A DNA stretch of 60,993 nt from an uncultured Rubripirellula sp. (GTDB lineage Bacteria > Planctomycetota > Planctomycetia > Pirellulales > Pirellulaceae), in contig CALIBL010000015.1 of the NCBI GenBank assembly GCA_938045805.1, positions 1-60,993 of the forward strand. The letters run 5' to 3'. A program made the translations under genes and the position numbers. The notes under the pieces were generated by a model, which was not told the DNA's origin, ran no database searches, and saw only the letters and a list, made by a program, of their open reading frames with translations. How positions within the stretch are numbered: position 1 is the first letter of the stretch; the number at the start of each line of letters is the position of its first letter. Shown here piece after piece: positions 45,634-54,214 of this stretch.

Positions 45634-46392
45634 CTAGTAACGCATTCTGAAGTCGTTACGCTCCGATTGATCGGTACCACGCATCAGGTAAATCGTGCGA
45701 TTTCCCAAACCCAGACGTCCCTTAGCATCTGACGACTCTGCTGCATCGTGACAGAAGACCGAGGAGGTGGGCATGTATCGCAATGTCATCCCCCTGCGCG
45801 AATGATTGGATTCGTTGGCTTCGGATCCATGGAACAAATAAACATCGTGAAGCGATACTTCACCCGGCTTTAATTCAATGTCGACCGCCTGCGACTCATC
45901 GAATTCGCTTTTGTCTAATTCTAAGTTCAACGCTATATTCTTGTCCTCACTTCGCTGATGCTTAGCTAAGGTTCTCGAGCGGTGCGATCTAGGAATCACA
46001 CGCAAGCAACCGTTTTCGGTTGTGGAAGCATCAATCGCGATCCATACAGTGCAAGTGGCAAGTGGTTTAATGGGCCAATACTCGCCATCTTGATGCCAAG
46101 GAGTACGAGTACCTACTTTTGCCGGCTTAGCGAAGAAACTCGAGTTCCACAGAGCAAAGTCATTACCAATCACCTGCTGAACCATGTCAAGGATTTCAGG
46201 GTGGCGAGCGACTTCTAAGAACCAGGGATCATAAGCCAAAAGCGCAGAGCAGTAGTCGTTGAATTCAGGATGTCGATCGACAAGACGTTGATGTGCTTTC
46301 CGTATCTCATCAAGCATACCGTCGTCCAAACAGAACTTTGGAGTGACGTAACCATCGCGTTGGTACTGTTGTAATTCTTCGTCAGTCAGCAT
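45634..46392 (-). CDS. Phytanoyl-CoA-dioxygenase (PhyH)-family oxygenase
   Basis: This is an Fe(II)/2-oxoglutarate dioxygenase of 252 residues. The iron site is H100-x-D102 in TPWHQDGEYWP, and the distal histidine is H188 in VYLFHGSEAN; the arginine in SRRGMTLRYMP is the likely 2-oxoglutarate ligand. The phrase ENGCLRVIPRSHR is characteristic of the family. It follows dctM by 54 bases on the same strand, so it is probably the last gene of the TRAP operon and may act on the imported compound. No export signal is seen, fitting a cytoplasmic enzyme. Confidence 0.9.
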   Translation of the reverse strand: MLTDEELQQYQRDGYVTPKFCLDDGMLDEIRKAHQRLVDRHPEFNDYCSALLAYDPWFLEVARHPEILDMVQQVIGNDFALWNSSFFAKPAKVGTRTPWHQDGEYWPIKPLATCTVWIAIDASTTENGCLRVIPRSHRSRTLAKHQRSEDKNIALNLELDKSEFDESQAVDIELKPGEVSLHDVYLFHGSEANESNHSRRGMTLRYMPTSSVFCHDAAESSDAKGRLGLGNRTIYLMRGTDQSERNDFRMRY

Positions 46393-46446
46393 CTTGTCTG
46401 CACATGGGTTAAATCATTGCTCACAAATCACACGTCACGCAATGAG

Positions 46447-47724
46447 TTACTTGGGAAGTAAACTCGGCAGCCAAAGACTCAATGCGGGCACAAACGTGAT
46501 CAGCAAAAGAGTAATCAACAGGGGTATCAGGAATGGAACCGTGCCCCGAGTGACGCTCTGCACCGAAGCACCAGTCACACTACTGAGTACGTAAAGCACC
46601 AACCCAACAGGTGGCGTTAGCAGCCCCAGCACCAGATTGAGAATCATGACGATTCCGAGGTGCAGAGGGTCGATACCAAACTCCATGGCTGCTGGTAAGA
46701 CTACCGGTACCGTGATCAACAATGCTGCCACGGGCTCGAGAAACATTCCTGTGACCAAGAGTGCCAGGTTAATCAGTAATAGGAATACGAAAGGATTATC
46801 GGTGAATTGCAACACCGCCTCTGTCACTGCCTGCGGTCCTTGTTCACGGGCAATCACCCATCCGAATAGCCCGGCCGCTGCAACGATCAGCATGATTGAA
46901 CCGGTGGTCGTAGTCGTCTTGACCAAGACGCCTTGAAAAGCTTGGAACGATAACGATCGGTAGCACAAACTCAAAATAAGAATCCACATCACTGCAGCAG
47001 CGGCAGCTTCAGTAGGTGTAAAAACACCCCCAAGAATTCCACCAAGAATGATGACCGGCGTTAGCAGCACCGGAATGGCCGATTGGATTGCTTCCAGAAC
47101 CGTTAGGTTCAAAGCGCTCGCTTCTTCACGCAATGGATTTTTCTTCGCATCCCGATACACAAATACACACAAAATGCTTGTAAGCACTAAAGCAGGAATG
47201 ACTCCAGCAAAAAATAGTTTTTCCACCGAAACATTAGCCGAGACCGCGTAAACAATTGCCGGAATACTGGGCGGCATGATTGGCCCAATAAGCGATGATG
47301 CGCCGGTCAAGCCTAACGCGAATTTCTCATCGTAACCTCTCTTCTTCATCGCGGGCACAAGGACCGAACCCAGACCAGCCGCATCGGCAATCGCTGCGCC
47401 GCTCATCCAAGAGAACATCAGCGAACTGAAGACGTTTACAAACCCCAGATTTCCGGGAACCCTCTTGAACAATGTTAGTAACATCCGAAACAACCGATCA
47501 GCCAACCCAGCCGCATTACTTAGATAACCCGTCATGATGAAAAGCGGGACGGCCAACAGCGGGAATGAATTGATGGGGCTAACGGTTTGTTGCAACGCTA
47601 CGCCAAGCGTAATATCTGGCGACCAAACAACATACAGAAGACATGGCAGCAGCATGCTGATGGCAACCGGTAAACGCAAGAGCAACAAGACCAGCATCGC
47701 AATGATCAAGATCACTAAGATCAT
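46447..47724 (-). CDS. dctM: TRAP transporter large permease (DctM-like)
   Basis: This is the main membrane subunit of a sodium-coupled tripartite ATP-independent periplasmic transporter. The 425 residues form about 12 membrane spans with family phrases PLFIMTGYLSNAAGLADRLF, FSWMSGAAIADAAGLGSVLVPAMKKRGY, GASSLIGPIMPPSIPAIVYAV, and LVLGLLTPPVGLVLYV. It overlaps the dctQ gene by four bases, indicating translational coupling. The substrate class is usually a carboxylate, such as a uronate, sialic acid or other organic acid. Confidence 0.94.
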   Translation of the reverse strand: MILVILIIAMLVLLLLRLPVAISMLLPCLLYVVWSPDITLGVALQQTVSPINSFPLLAVPLFIMTGYLSNAAGLADRLFRMLLTLFKRVPGNLGFVNVFSSLMFSWMSGAAIADAAGLGSVLVPAMKKRGYDEKFALGLTGASSLIGPIMPPSIPAIVYAVSANVSVEKLFFAGVIPALVLTSILCVFVYRDAKKNPLREEASALNLTVLEAIQSAIPVLLTPVIILGGILGGVFTPTEAAAAAVMWILILSLCYRSLSFQAFQGVLVKTTTTTGSIMLIVAAAGLFGWVIAREQGPQAVTEAVLQFTDNPFVFLLLINLALLVTGMFLEPVAALLITVPVVLPAAMEFGIDPLHLGIVMILNLVLGLLTPPVGLVLYVLSSVTGASVQSVTRGTVPFLIPLLITLLLITFVPALSLWLPSLLPK

Positions 47725-48371
47725 TCACCTGACTCCAGTTGCAAATGAAACGCTTCTTCATCCGCCGATGAATCGCGTGGAATCGGTTTTCCCGTTATCC
47801 AGAGCTGAAATAAATTGATGATGCAATGGATGGTGATTAGCAATAACCCCACCAAGCAAGAACCATACCACAAGCTCATGGGCAATCCCAAAGTGGGCGA
47901 TCCAACTTTTCCGACGTACCACACAAATCTGGCTCCTCCAACAACTAAAAGGATGCAAGTCCCGGCTGTCAAAAGGTAGCTACCCATTTCGATCAGCAAT
48001 TGGCCGCGTTGGCCTACCCGCGTTGAAAGCATATCAACTGCAATGTGGCGACCTTCAGCCATCACGTAGGCGGCTGACATAAAAGTCATCCAAATCAGTG
48101 CAAATACAGACAACTCTTCACTCCATTGATAAGGTTTGTCCAAGAGATAACGTGCGATCACCTGCAATGACATGGTGGCGAAGATGACGATCAGAAAAAG
48201 ACCTGCAATGAACTTTTCTCCAATGATCATCCATCGTACTACTCCTGCCATCGGCAGCCCGCAGTCACCGTTAGAATCGGAAGGCGCATTGATTTCTTGC
48301 TCCGTGTCTACTACCTGTTCACGAAGTTGCAGAGTCCCATCCACCGTATCTTGCTCGTTATCGGAATTCAC
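47721..48371 (-). CDS. dctQ: TRAP transporter small permease (DctQ-like)
   Basis: The small four-helix membrane subunit has 216 residues: a long hydrophilic N-terminal extension (about 1-48), four hydrophobic spans (about 52-75, 87-108, 128-150, 170-195), and the family phrases SLQVIARYLLDKPYQWSEEL and AYVMAEGRHIAVDML. The extension is longer than in many DctQ proteins, and an internal start may be used, but the ATG overlap with the dctP stop (four bases) supports this start. It stabilises DctM and contacts the binding protein. Confidence 0.92.
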   Translation of the reverse strand: MNSDNEQDTVDGTLQLREQVVDTEQEINAPSDSNGDCGLPMAGVVRWMIIGEKFIAGLFLIVIFATMSLQVIARYLLDKPYQWSEELSVFALIWMTFMSAAYVMAEGRHIAVDMLSTRVGQRGQLLIEMGSYLLTAGTCILLVVGGARFVWYVGKVGSPTLGLPMSLWYGSCLVGLLLITIHCIINLFQLWITGKPIPRDSSADEEAFHLQLESGE

Positions 48372-49408
48372 TTTCGCACATCCCCTTGCGCCTGCTTTGT
48401 GATGCGATTGTAAACGTCACTAAACTCAAATCCCTCAGAAAAATATTCGCGACATCGATTGCGAAATGCTTCGGTGTCGATGTCTTCGATGATTTCCATT
48501 GTTCCATCGACTCGCCACTGATCGATTAATTTTTTTTCATCTTGAACCAATCCTTCGTAGACATCTTTTCCGAGCTCTCTGATGACAGCTTGAAGCGATG
48601 CTTGCTGCTCTGCGGTCATTCGTTTCCACGTTCGCTCATTAACGAGAATCTGTAAAGAAGACTGAATGTGCCCGGTGAGATTCAAACACTTTTGCACTTC
48701 ATGAAAACCCATCGATTTAATAACCGGAACTGGGTTTTCTTGACCATCGGCAATTTCCTGCTGCAACGCGAGATACACTTCGCTAAACGCAATCGGCATT
48801 GGGCTTGCACCAAGTGCTTCGGCTGAGGCCTGAAAGATGCGTGCACCGGGGGCTCTGAGTCGAAAGCCCTCGAGATCCTTGGGACTTCTGATTGGGACAT
48901 TCGATGTCACGTGCCTTGACCCATATGCCCAAGTATCCAACACTCTCACGTCATAACGCTTACGCAGCTCATCCCATTCAGGGGCCATTTCATCGCTATT
49001 GGCAATCTCCAGCATGTGGTCCAAATCACGGGAGGAATAAGCTGCATCGAGCACACCGATTGGCGGGTGCCACATGGCCAAGAACGAAGGTCCAGTAATC
49101 ACCAAGTCGAGTTCACCCGCCACCAGTTGTTCTAGCAACTCAGATTCGCTCCCGAGCTGCGACGCCGGATAGACAGTGATATCTAGGTCCGCTGCTCTCT
49201 CTCGAATGCGTTCCGATAAAAAAACGGTTCCGTAAGTATGCGTCGGTGAATTAACTTCATAGACATGAGCCATTCTCAGATTCAACACTCCATCAGCTGA
49301 ATCTTGTGATCCGCATCCGCTTAGAACCAGCAGCGTGACTGTTGCGATAAAACTAAAATAAAAACGTTCTGCCACAAGCAAGATTCTCCAGTGAAGTTTT
49401 CCTCGCAC
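48368..49408 (-). CDS. dctP: TRAP transporter substrate-binding lipoprotein (DctP-like)
   Basis: This solute-binding protein delivers a substrate to the TRAP permease. Of 346 residues, the first about 32 make a lipoprotein signal ending in LVLSGC (C32), so it is likely tethered. Family features are LRMAHVYEVNSPTHTYG, YPASQLGSESELLEQLVAGELDLVI, and FRLRAPGARIFQASAEALGASPMPIAFSEVYLALQQ split over the two lobes. The arginine in LRAPGAR (about residue 180) sits where TRAP proteins bind a substrate carboxylate. The GTG at 49408 is assumed; a GTG at 49375 with GGAG upstream would give a more typical signal length. First gene of dctP-dctQ-dctM-phyH. Confidence 0.92.
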   Translation of the reverse strand: MRGKLHWRILLVAERFYFSFIATVTLLVLSGCGSQDSADGVLNLRMAHVYEVNSPTHTYGTVFLSERIRERAADLDITVYPASQLGSESELLEQLVAGELDLVITGPSFLAMWHPPIGVLDAAYSSRDLDHMLEIANSDEMAPEWDELRKRYDVRVLDTWAYGSRHVTSNVPIRSPKDLEGFRLRAPGARIFQASAEALGASPMPIAFSEVYLALQQEIADGQENPVPVIKSMGFHEVQKCLNLTGHIQSSLQILVNERTWKRMTAEQQASLQAVIRELGKDVYEGLVQDEKKLIDQWRVDGTMEIIEDIDTEAFRNRCREYFSEGFEFSDVYNRITKQAQGDVRK

Positions 49409-49518
49409 GATCGCGCGAACGAGAGCATAAAATCGCCACTTAATGCAACGTTGGTGTGATGCCAGTAAACTACGTCATCACTAGTCTATCGAGACAACTG
49501 CTAGGTCGAAACGCCTCA

Positions 49519-49722
49519 TCAAGTCAAGTAAAGACTCGCGATGATTGTGAGGATAGTCCCACCAACGATCGCAAGGATGTAATACCACTCCCACCGTCTC
49601 TGTCGATGACCGCTAGCGCCACACCAGGGGCAATTATATTCCCGATCCACGATCTTTCGTCTGCATTTCTCACAACGATCCGGATCCAACTCTTTCGAAT
49701 CGAGCAAAACCGTTTTTTCCAT
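49519..49722 (-). CDS. Small zinc-ribbon membrane protein
   Basis: A 67-residue protein has two CxxC pairs (CEKC and CPWC, about residues 17-34) forming a zinc ribbon, a basic stretch (RQRRWEW), and one C-terminal membrane helix (about 47-65). AAGGAAG lies six bases before the ATG at 49722, a strong ribosome-binding site. The family is not recognised. It is divergent from the TolB-like gene and lies 110 bases from dctP. Confidence 0.75.
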   Translation of the reverse strand: MEKTVLLDSKELDPDRCEKCRRKIVDREYNCPWCGASGHRQRRWEWYYILAIVGGTILTIIASLYLT

Positions 49723-49860
49723 TTATCTTCCTTGATTCGAGCATATTCATCTTCGGAAGTCATCGATATATCGTTTTCTGATTAGTTAAGGCGTTAATTG
49801 AAGATGAAAAATGAAACAGCCGCCGAACTGAACGTTAATCACATTCATCGCTGAAAACAA

Positions 49861-51066
49861 ATGATCAAATATTTAATAACAATAGCATTGATGACGACTT
49901 GTGCATCAGCCCAAGAAACCATGTTATCCGGCTTGGTAATGGACGGAAGCAATGGCGTTCCCCTGACGGGCGCAAGTGTGACGCTACGTGATGCTGACCT
50001 CGTGACGACCACTGATGCAAATGGAAATTTCAGCTTTAGCAGCGCGGATCCATTGCGGGTTGGTGGTCAGTCAACCGTGCCGAAGATCACATCGTCAGAC
50101 GTAATCAGCTTCAGCAAAGAAGGGTATAACACGGTTTCTCGCAGCATCATATCAACTAGCCGCACCCAGAATGCGGTACTGACACTCTCGGGCAAGGTGA
50201 CATACGTGTGTACAACAGCCGATGCTAAAGGCCGTTGGCAGATTGCTCGTACCAACTATGATCTGGCAACGAAGACCTCTGAGATCACTTACCTAACTGA
50301 CACGAAATGGTGGAACTTCAAGCCCAACTTCAGCCCTGATGGTAGCCAGCTGACTTTCTTTAGGCGTTATGCCGTGAACGGCCCGTGCTGCGAGACCTGG
50401 CGTTCTTCTATATGTGTCATGAACGCCAATGGTACTGATCTCCACGAAATCATCGAAGGTGAGGCGAGCTTCAATACTGAGCCTTACTGGTCACGTGACG
50501 GTTCGAACCGCATCAGTTTTAATCGCATGAACGTGGAAACCGCTGGGCCGTACTGGAATGAAGCCAATGGGATTGCCGGAACTGAACGGAAGATTGCCCC
50601 ATGGGGGTGGATCAATCCGCATCTAGCTGACGGACGTGTATTCATCCAGCAACGTGGCGGAAAGAGTTTCCTTGCAACTCCCACCGACAACGGAAAAGCC
50701 AAATACGTTCGGATTCAGCGACCGGACAATCACTTCATTCACAAGATCGCCCTATCGCAAGACGAAACAATGATCGCTTATCAAAAGTGGGTCGATCGTG
50801 ATCACAACATGTATAAGGGCGGAGTGATGGTTTACGCCAAGTTTGATGCGACTGCTCCGTCAATCACCGAAGAAGTGATCTTCGACCAATTAGATCCGTC
50901 CACGATGGCATGGTACGTCTCGATCTCAACCGACAACCGGTTTCTGCTATTCGCTAAAGATGGAGCGATCATGCAGCACGACGTGGAGACGGGCGAAACG
51001 ATCAAAGTTTCGGCAGATTCAGATCCCTACAAGGCTTATCCAACGTACACAACGTTTTCAAAATAA
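49861..51066 (+). CDS. Exported TolB-like propeller with carboxypeptidase-regulatory-like domain
   Basis: The 401 residues begin with a signal peptide (about 1-18). A carboxypeptidase-regulatory-like beta domain follows (about 20-110; LSGLVMDGSNGVPLTGASV, TTTDANGNFSF). A WD40/PD40-like propeller (about 115-401) then shows FKPNFSPDGSQLTFFR, FNTEPYWSRDGSNRISFNR and VSISTDNRFLLFAKD. No catalytic residues stand out, so it is likely a binding or scaffolding protein of the envelope. It leads a same-strand run through two sulfatases, the esterase fusion, and the DUF1552/DUF1592 pair with gaps of under 90 bases. Confidence 0.82.
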   Translation: MIKYLITIALMTTCASAQETMLSGLVMDGSNGVPLTGASVTLRDADLVTTTDANGNFSFSSADPLRVGGQSTVPKITSSDVISFSKEGYNTVSRSIISTSRTQNAVLTLSGKVTYVCTTADAKGRWQIARTNYDLATKTSEITYLTDTKWWNFKPNFSPDGSQLTFFRRYAVNGPCCETWRSSICVMNANGTDLHEIIEGEASFNTEPYWSRDGSNRISFNRMNVETAGPYWNEANGIAGTERKIAPWGWINPHLADGRVFIQQRGGKSFLATPTDNGKAKYVRIQRPDNHFIHKIALSQDETMIAYQKWVDRDHNMYKGGVMVYAKFDATAPSITEEVIFDQLDPSTMAWYVSISTDNRFLLFAKDGAIMQHDVETGETIKVSADSDPYKAYPTYTTFSK

Positions 51067-51153
51067 GAAGTGATACGTTATGCATGTGATGCACCCCTTC
51101 GGATCAACCGTCCATTCTCATTAGAGTGTTTCGAATTCCATCAAAAGTACGCC

Positions 51154-52611
51154 ATGAACTACTGCACACTCGTGATCCGTATCGCTTTGTTTATTCTCTT
51201 GCTACAAGGCGTGGCACCTGCCTCGCAGCCAAATGTATTGATGATCGTCGTCGATGACATGAATGATTGGGTTGGCTGTCTTGGAGGTCATCCCGATGTA
51301 CAAACCCCAAACATCGATCGACTGGCAAGTCGTGGCATGCTTTTTGCAAACGCCCACTGTGCCGCACCGGTGTGTAACCCCTCACGTGTCGCTACCCTTA
51401 CTGGCAAACGTCCCGGCAGTACCGGCATCTACGACAACAGCGTTAAATGGCATGAAGTAATCCCAAATCTGACATCGATTCCCCAGCACTTCAAAGCAAA
51501 CGGCTATCACGTGGTTGGAGGCGGAAAGGTTTTTCACCACATGCCTGATTTCAATCGAAACTCTGATTGGCACCATTATTTTGATCAGGTATTTGACGGT
51601 CATTATCAAGACCGACTGCATCGTGGGTTAGACGTTAGCAACTTTCGCTTCCCTGCAGGATTTCCACTTAACGGACTCCCGAGTGTCAAGGCTCAAACCA
51701 AGCCCCCCAAGAACCCCAAAGAATTTGATTGGGGAGCACTCAACAAAAAAGAACCGGAAACCGGAGACGGGCAGTTAGTTGAGTGGGCCACTGATTATTT
51801 GAAACAAAATCACGATCGACCGTTCTTTCTTGCCGCGGGTATCTTTCGACCTCACTTACCGTTCTATGCACCGCAGAAGTACTTTGATCTCTACCCTCAG
51901 GATTCCATTCGTCTCCCAAACATCAAAGACGACGATCTGGACGATCTTCCCGCAACCGCCCTGAAGTTAGCATCTCAAAGACGTGAAGACTTCGATTTGG
52001 TCATGAAAGCCGGGAAGTACCGCGAATTACTTCAAGCCTATCTCGCAAGTATCTCATTCGCTGACGCCATGGTTGGCAAATTGCTTGACGCATTGGATGA
52101 AAATGGACACGCCGAAGATACGGTGATCGTGCTCTGGTCAGATCACGGATGGCACCTTGGCGAAAAGCAACATCTTCACAAATTTACGCTTTGGGAGCGA
52201 TCCTGTCGGATTCCCTTTGTGGTCGTGGCGCCTGGAATAACACAACCTCGCGCTGTATGCCAGCAACCAGTCGGGATGTTGGATCTATTTCCTACTCTCA
52301 ATGAGGTATGTGACCTTCCGAAATTAGATGGACTGAGCGGGCAGAGCATCGCTGCTTTGCTGAAGGATCCCGATCATCCTTGGGCGCATCCGGCGTTGAC
52401 ATCGCACGGACGAGGAAACCATGCGATTCGTTCAAAGCAATATCGCTACATTCATTACGCTGATGGCGGCGAAGAGTTGTACGATCATGAGAATGATCCA
52501 AATGAATGGAACAATTTGGCAATGCGTTCAGAGTATGCAGAGATCAAGTCTCAGCTTGCACGATGGTTGCCTGAATCGGATGTCCCACCAAAAAAGAAAA
52601 AGAAGAACTGA
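51154..52611 (+). CDS. Iduronate-2-sulfatase-like sulfatase (CNPSR)
   Basis: This exported sulfatase has 485 residues from the ATG at 51154, which starts a signal peptide (about 1-24); the upstream frame to 51070 lacks one. D34-D35 are in VVDDMNDWVG, and the formylglycine cysteine C74 is in CNPSRVATLTGKRPGSTGIYDN, which is characteristic of iduronate-2-sulfatase-like proteins. WSDHGWHLGEKQHLHKFTLW is the matching C-terminal active-site block. A run of lysines (KKKKK) ends the protein. It sits second in the plus-strand run; iduronate as substrate is only a family label. Confidence 0.93.
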   Translation: MNYCTLVIRIALFILLLQGVAPASQPNVLMIVVDDMNDWVGCLGGHPDVQTPNIDRLASRGMLFANAHCAAPVCNPSRVATLTGKRPGSTGIYDNSVKWHEVIPNLTSIPQHFKANGYHVVGGGKVFHHMPDFNRNSDWHHYFDQVFDGHYQDRLHRGLDVSNFRFPAGFPLNGLPSVKAQTKPPKNPKEFDWGALNKKEPETGDGQLVEWATDYLKQNHDRPFFLAAGIFRPHLPFYAPQKYFDLYPQDSIRLPNIKDDDLDDLPATALKLASQRREDFDLVMKAGKYRELLQAYLASISFADAMVGKLLDALDENGHAEDTVIVLWSDHGWHLGEKQHLHKFTLWERSCRIPFVVVAPGITQPRAVCQQPVGMLDLFPTLNEVCDLPKLDGLSGQSIAALLKDPDHPWAHPALTSHGRGNHAIRSKQYRYIHYADGGEELYDHENDPNEWNNLAMRSEYAEIKSQLARWLPESDVPPKKKKKN

Positions 52612-52678
52612 ATCAAGTGATCCCAGCCAAGCAGCATCCGGGACTTAAAGTGCAGAGTTGGTTCGTTGCGTATCCAAG

Positions 52679-54139
52679 ATGAAACAAATGAAAAATATGA
52701 AGCACGTCAGCCTAACCCTATCGATACTCTTACTCATGTCATCCACCGCTGCTGAGGGTGCTTCACGCAAGAACATCGTTCTATTCCTGATCGATGATTT
52801 AGGCTGGATGGATTTAGGGTGTCAGGGAAGCACCTACTACAAAACGCCTCGAATCGATCAATTAGCATCCGAGGGTGTTCGATTCACCGATGCATATTCT
52901 GCTTGTGCTGTTTGTTCACCTACGAGAGCCTCGATTCTGACGGGTAAGTATCCTGCTCGATTGCTATTGACCGACTGGTTACCTTCGGGCAGATGGGATC
53001 CAAAGGCAGAATTAATCGAAGGTCGCAAGATTCGCGGATTACCAGTAGAAGAATTTACGTTGGCGGAAGCGATGCGGGAGGCCGGCTATCGCACAGTTCA
53101 CATCGGGAAATGGCACCTTGGCAGCGAACCGTTCTGTCTGCCGCAACATCACGGATTCGATATCAACATCGCTGGTAACGCCCATGGTGCACCTGGTCAG
53201 TACTTCTTTCCGTACCAAGGTAACTGGTCCATTCCCACAACACCCCACCGCGCGAAGTGGAACGTGTTACCTGACGGGAACGATGGCGATTACCTGACGG
53301 ATCGGCTTACCAAAGAAGCGGTCAAAGCCATTAAAGAAGCTGGTGAGACGCCTTTCTTTCTCTATTTTCCGCACTACGGTGTTCACACACCGTTACAGGC
53401 TCCCGATGAACTCATCGCGAAGTACGAACAGATTCCAGTAGCAAAGCGTCAGGGCAAACCAGTGTATGCAGGGATGGTGGAAAGTATTGACCGTAGCGTT
53501 GGACAAGTGTTAGACGCAATCAAAGAAACCGGAAAAGAAGACGATACGATCATTATCTTCACCTCCGACAACGGTGGCTTCTATAAAGCCACAAGCAACG
53601 CGCCGCTACGGGCGAACAAAGGATCCTATTACGAAGGTGGCATCCGAGTCCCATTGATCATCAAATGGCCGGGCGTCTCGCTCAATGGCCGAGTCATCCA
53701 AGAACCGGTCATCAGCAATGACCTTTATCCGACCTGCCTCAGCGCGGCGGGACTCGAGTTGAATCCCCACCAACATATGGATGGCATTAATCTGAAACCA
53801 CTACTCAACGAGACAGAACGGTTACCGCGTGAAACCCTCTTTTGGCATTTCCCTCACTACAACAGCCATCCCCAAAGTTATCCCTCCAGTGTGATTCGTA
53901 AAGGAGATTGGAAACTGATCGAATCATTCGATCCTGCCTCTGTTGAACTTTATGATTTGAAACAAGATATTGGTGAAACCAAGAACCTTGCAGCCACCTA
54001 TCCTGACCGCCGCGATGCATTACTCGAGGAACTAGAATCTTGGCGAAAAGCTGTGCGAGCTGAACCGATGCAGCCAAATCCAAACGCCGCCAAAACTCCG
54101 ATCTTGGAAGGCAGTACAAAGAACCATTCAGCCCGTTAG
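52679..54139 (+). CDS. Arylsulfatase-like sulfatase (CSPTR)
   Basis: The exported sulfatase has 486 residues from the first of three close ATGs (52679, 52688, 52697); which is used is unclear. A signal peptide (about 1-28) is followed by D39-D40 in LIDDLGWMDLG. The formylglycine cysteine C79 is in CSPTRASILTGKYPARL, where Thr replaces the common Ser but the C-x-P-x-R core is kept. HIGKWHLG and FTSDNGGF complete the active site, then GSYYEGGIRVPLIIKWPG. It follows the iduronate-type sulfatase by 67 bases. Confidence 0.92.
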   Translation: MKQMKNMKHVSLTLSILLLMSSTAAEGASRKNIVLFLIDDLGWMDLGCQGSTYYKTPRIDQLASEGVRFTDAYSACAVCSPTRASILTGKYPARLLLTDWLPSGRWDPKAELIEGRKIRGLPVEEFTLAEAMREAGYRTVHIGKWHLGSEPFCLPQHHGFDINIAGNAHGAPGQYFFPYQGNWSIPTTPHRAKWNVLPDGNDGDYLTDRLTKEAVKAIKEAGETPFFLYFPHYGVHTPLQAPDELIAKYEQIPVAKRQGKPVYAGMVESIDRSVGQVLDAIKETGKEDDTIIIFTSDNGGFYKATSNAPLRANKGSYYEGGIRVPLIIKWPGVSLNGRVIQEPVISNDLYPTCLSAAGLELNPHQHMDGINLKPLLNETERLPRETLFWHFPHYNSHPQSYPSSVIRKGDWKLIESFDPASVELYDLKQDIGETKNLAATYPDRRDALLEELESWRKAVRAEPMQPNPNAAKTPILEGSTKNHSAR

Positions 54140-54214
54140 GTCGTGCTCGCGCAGGAAATTGCGTTGACGTATTTTCAGTTCGTATCAAAGGCAATCTGAT
54201 ACCTTGATCAGCCA

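Noticed and set aside
49524..49763. 79-residue minus-strand frame
   Set aside because: It overlaps the zinc-ribbon protein in another frame, and the latter has two CxxC pairs and a strong ribosome-binding site.
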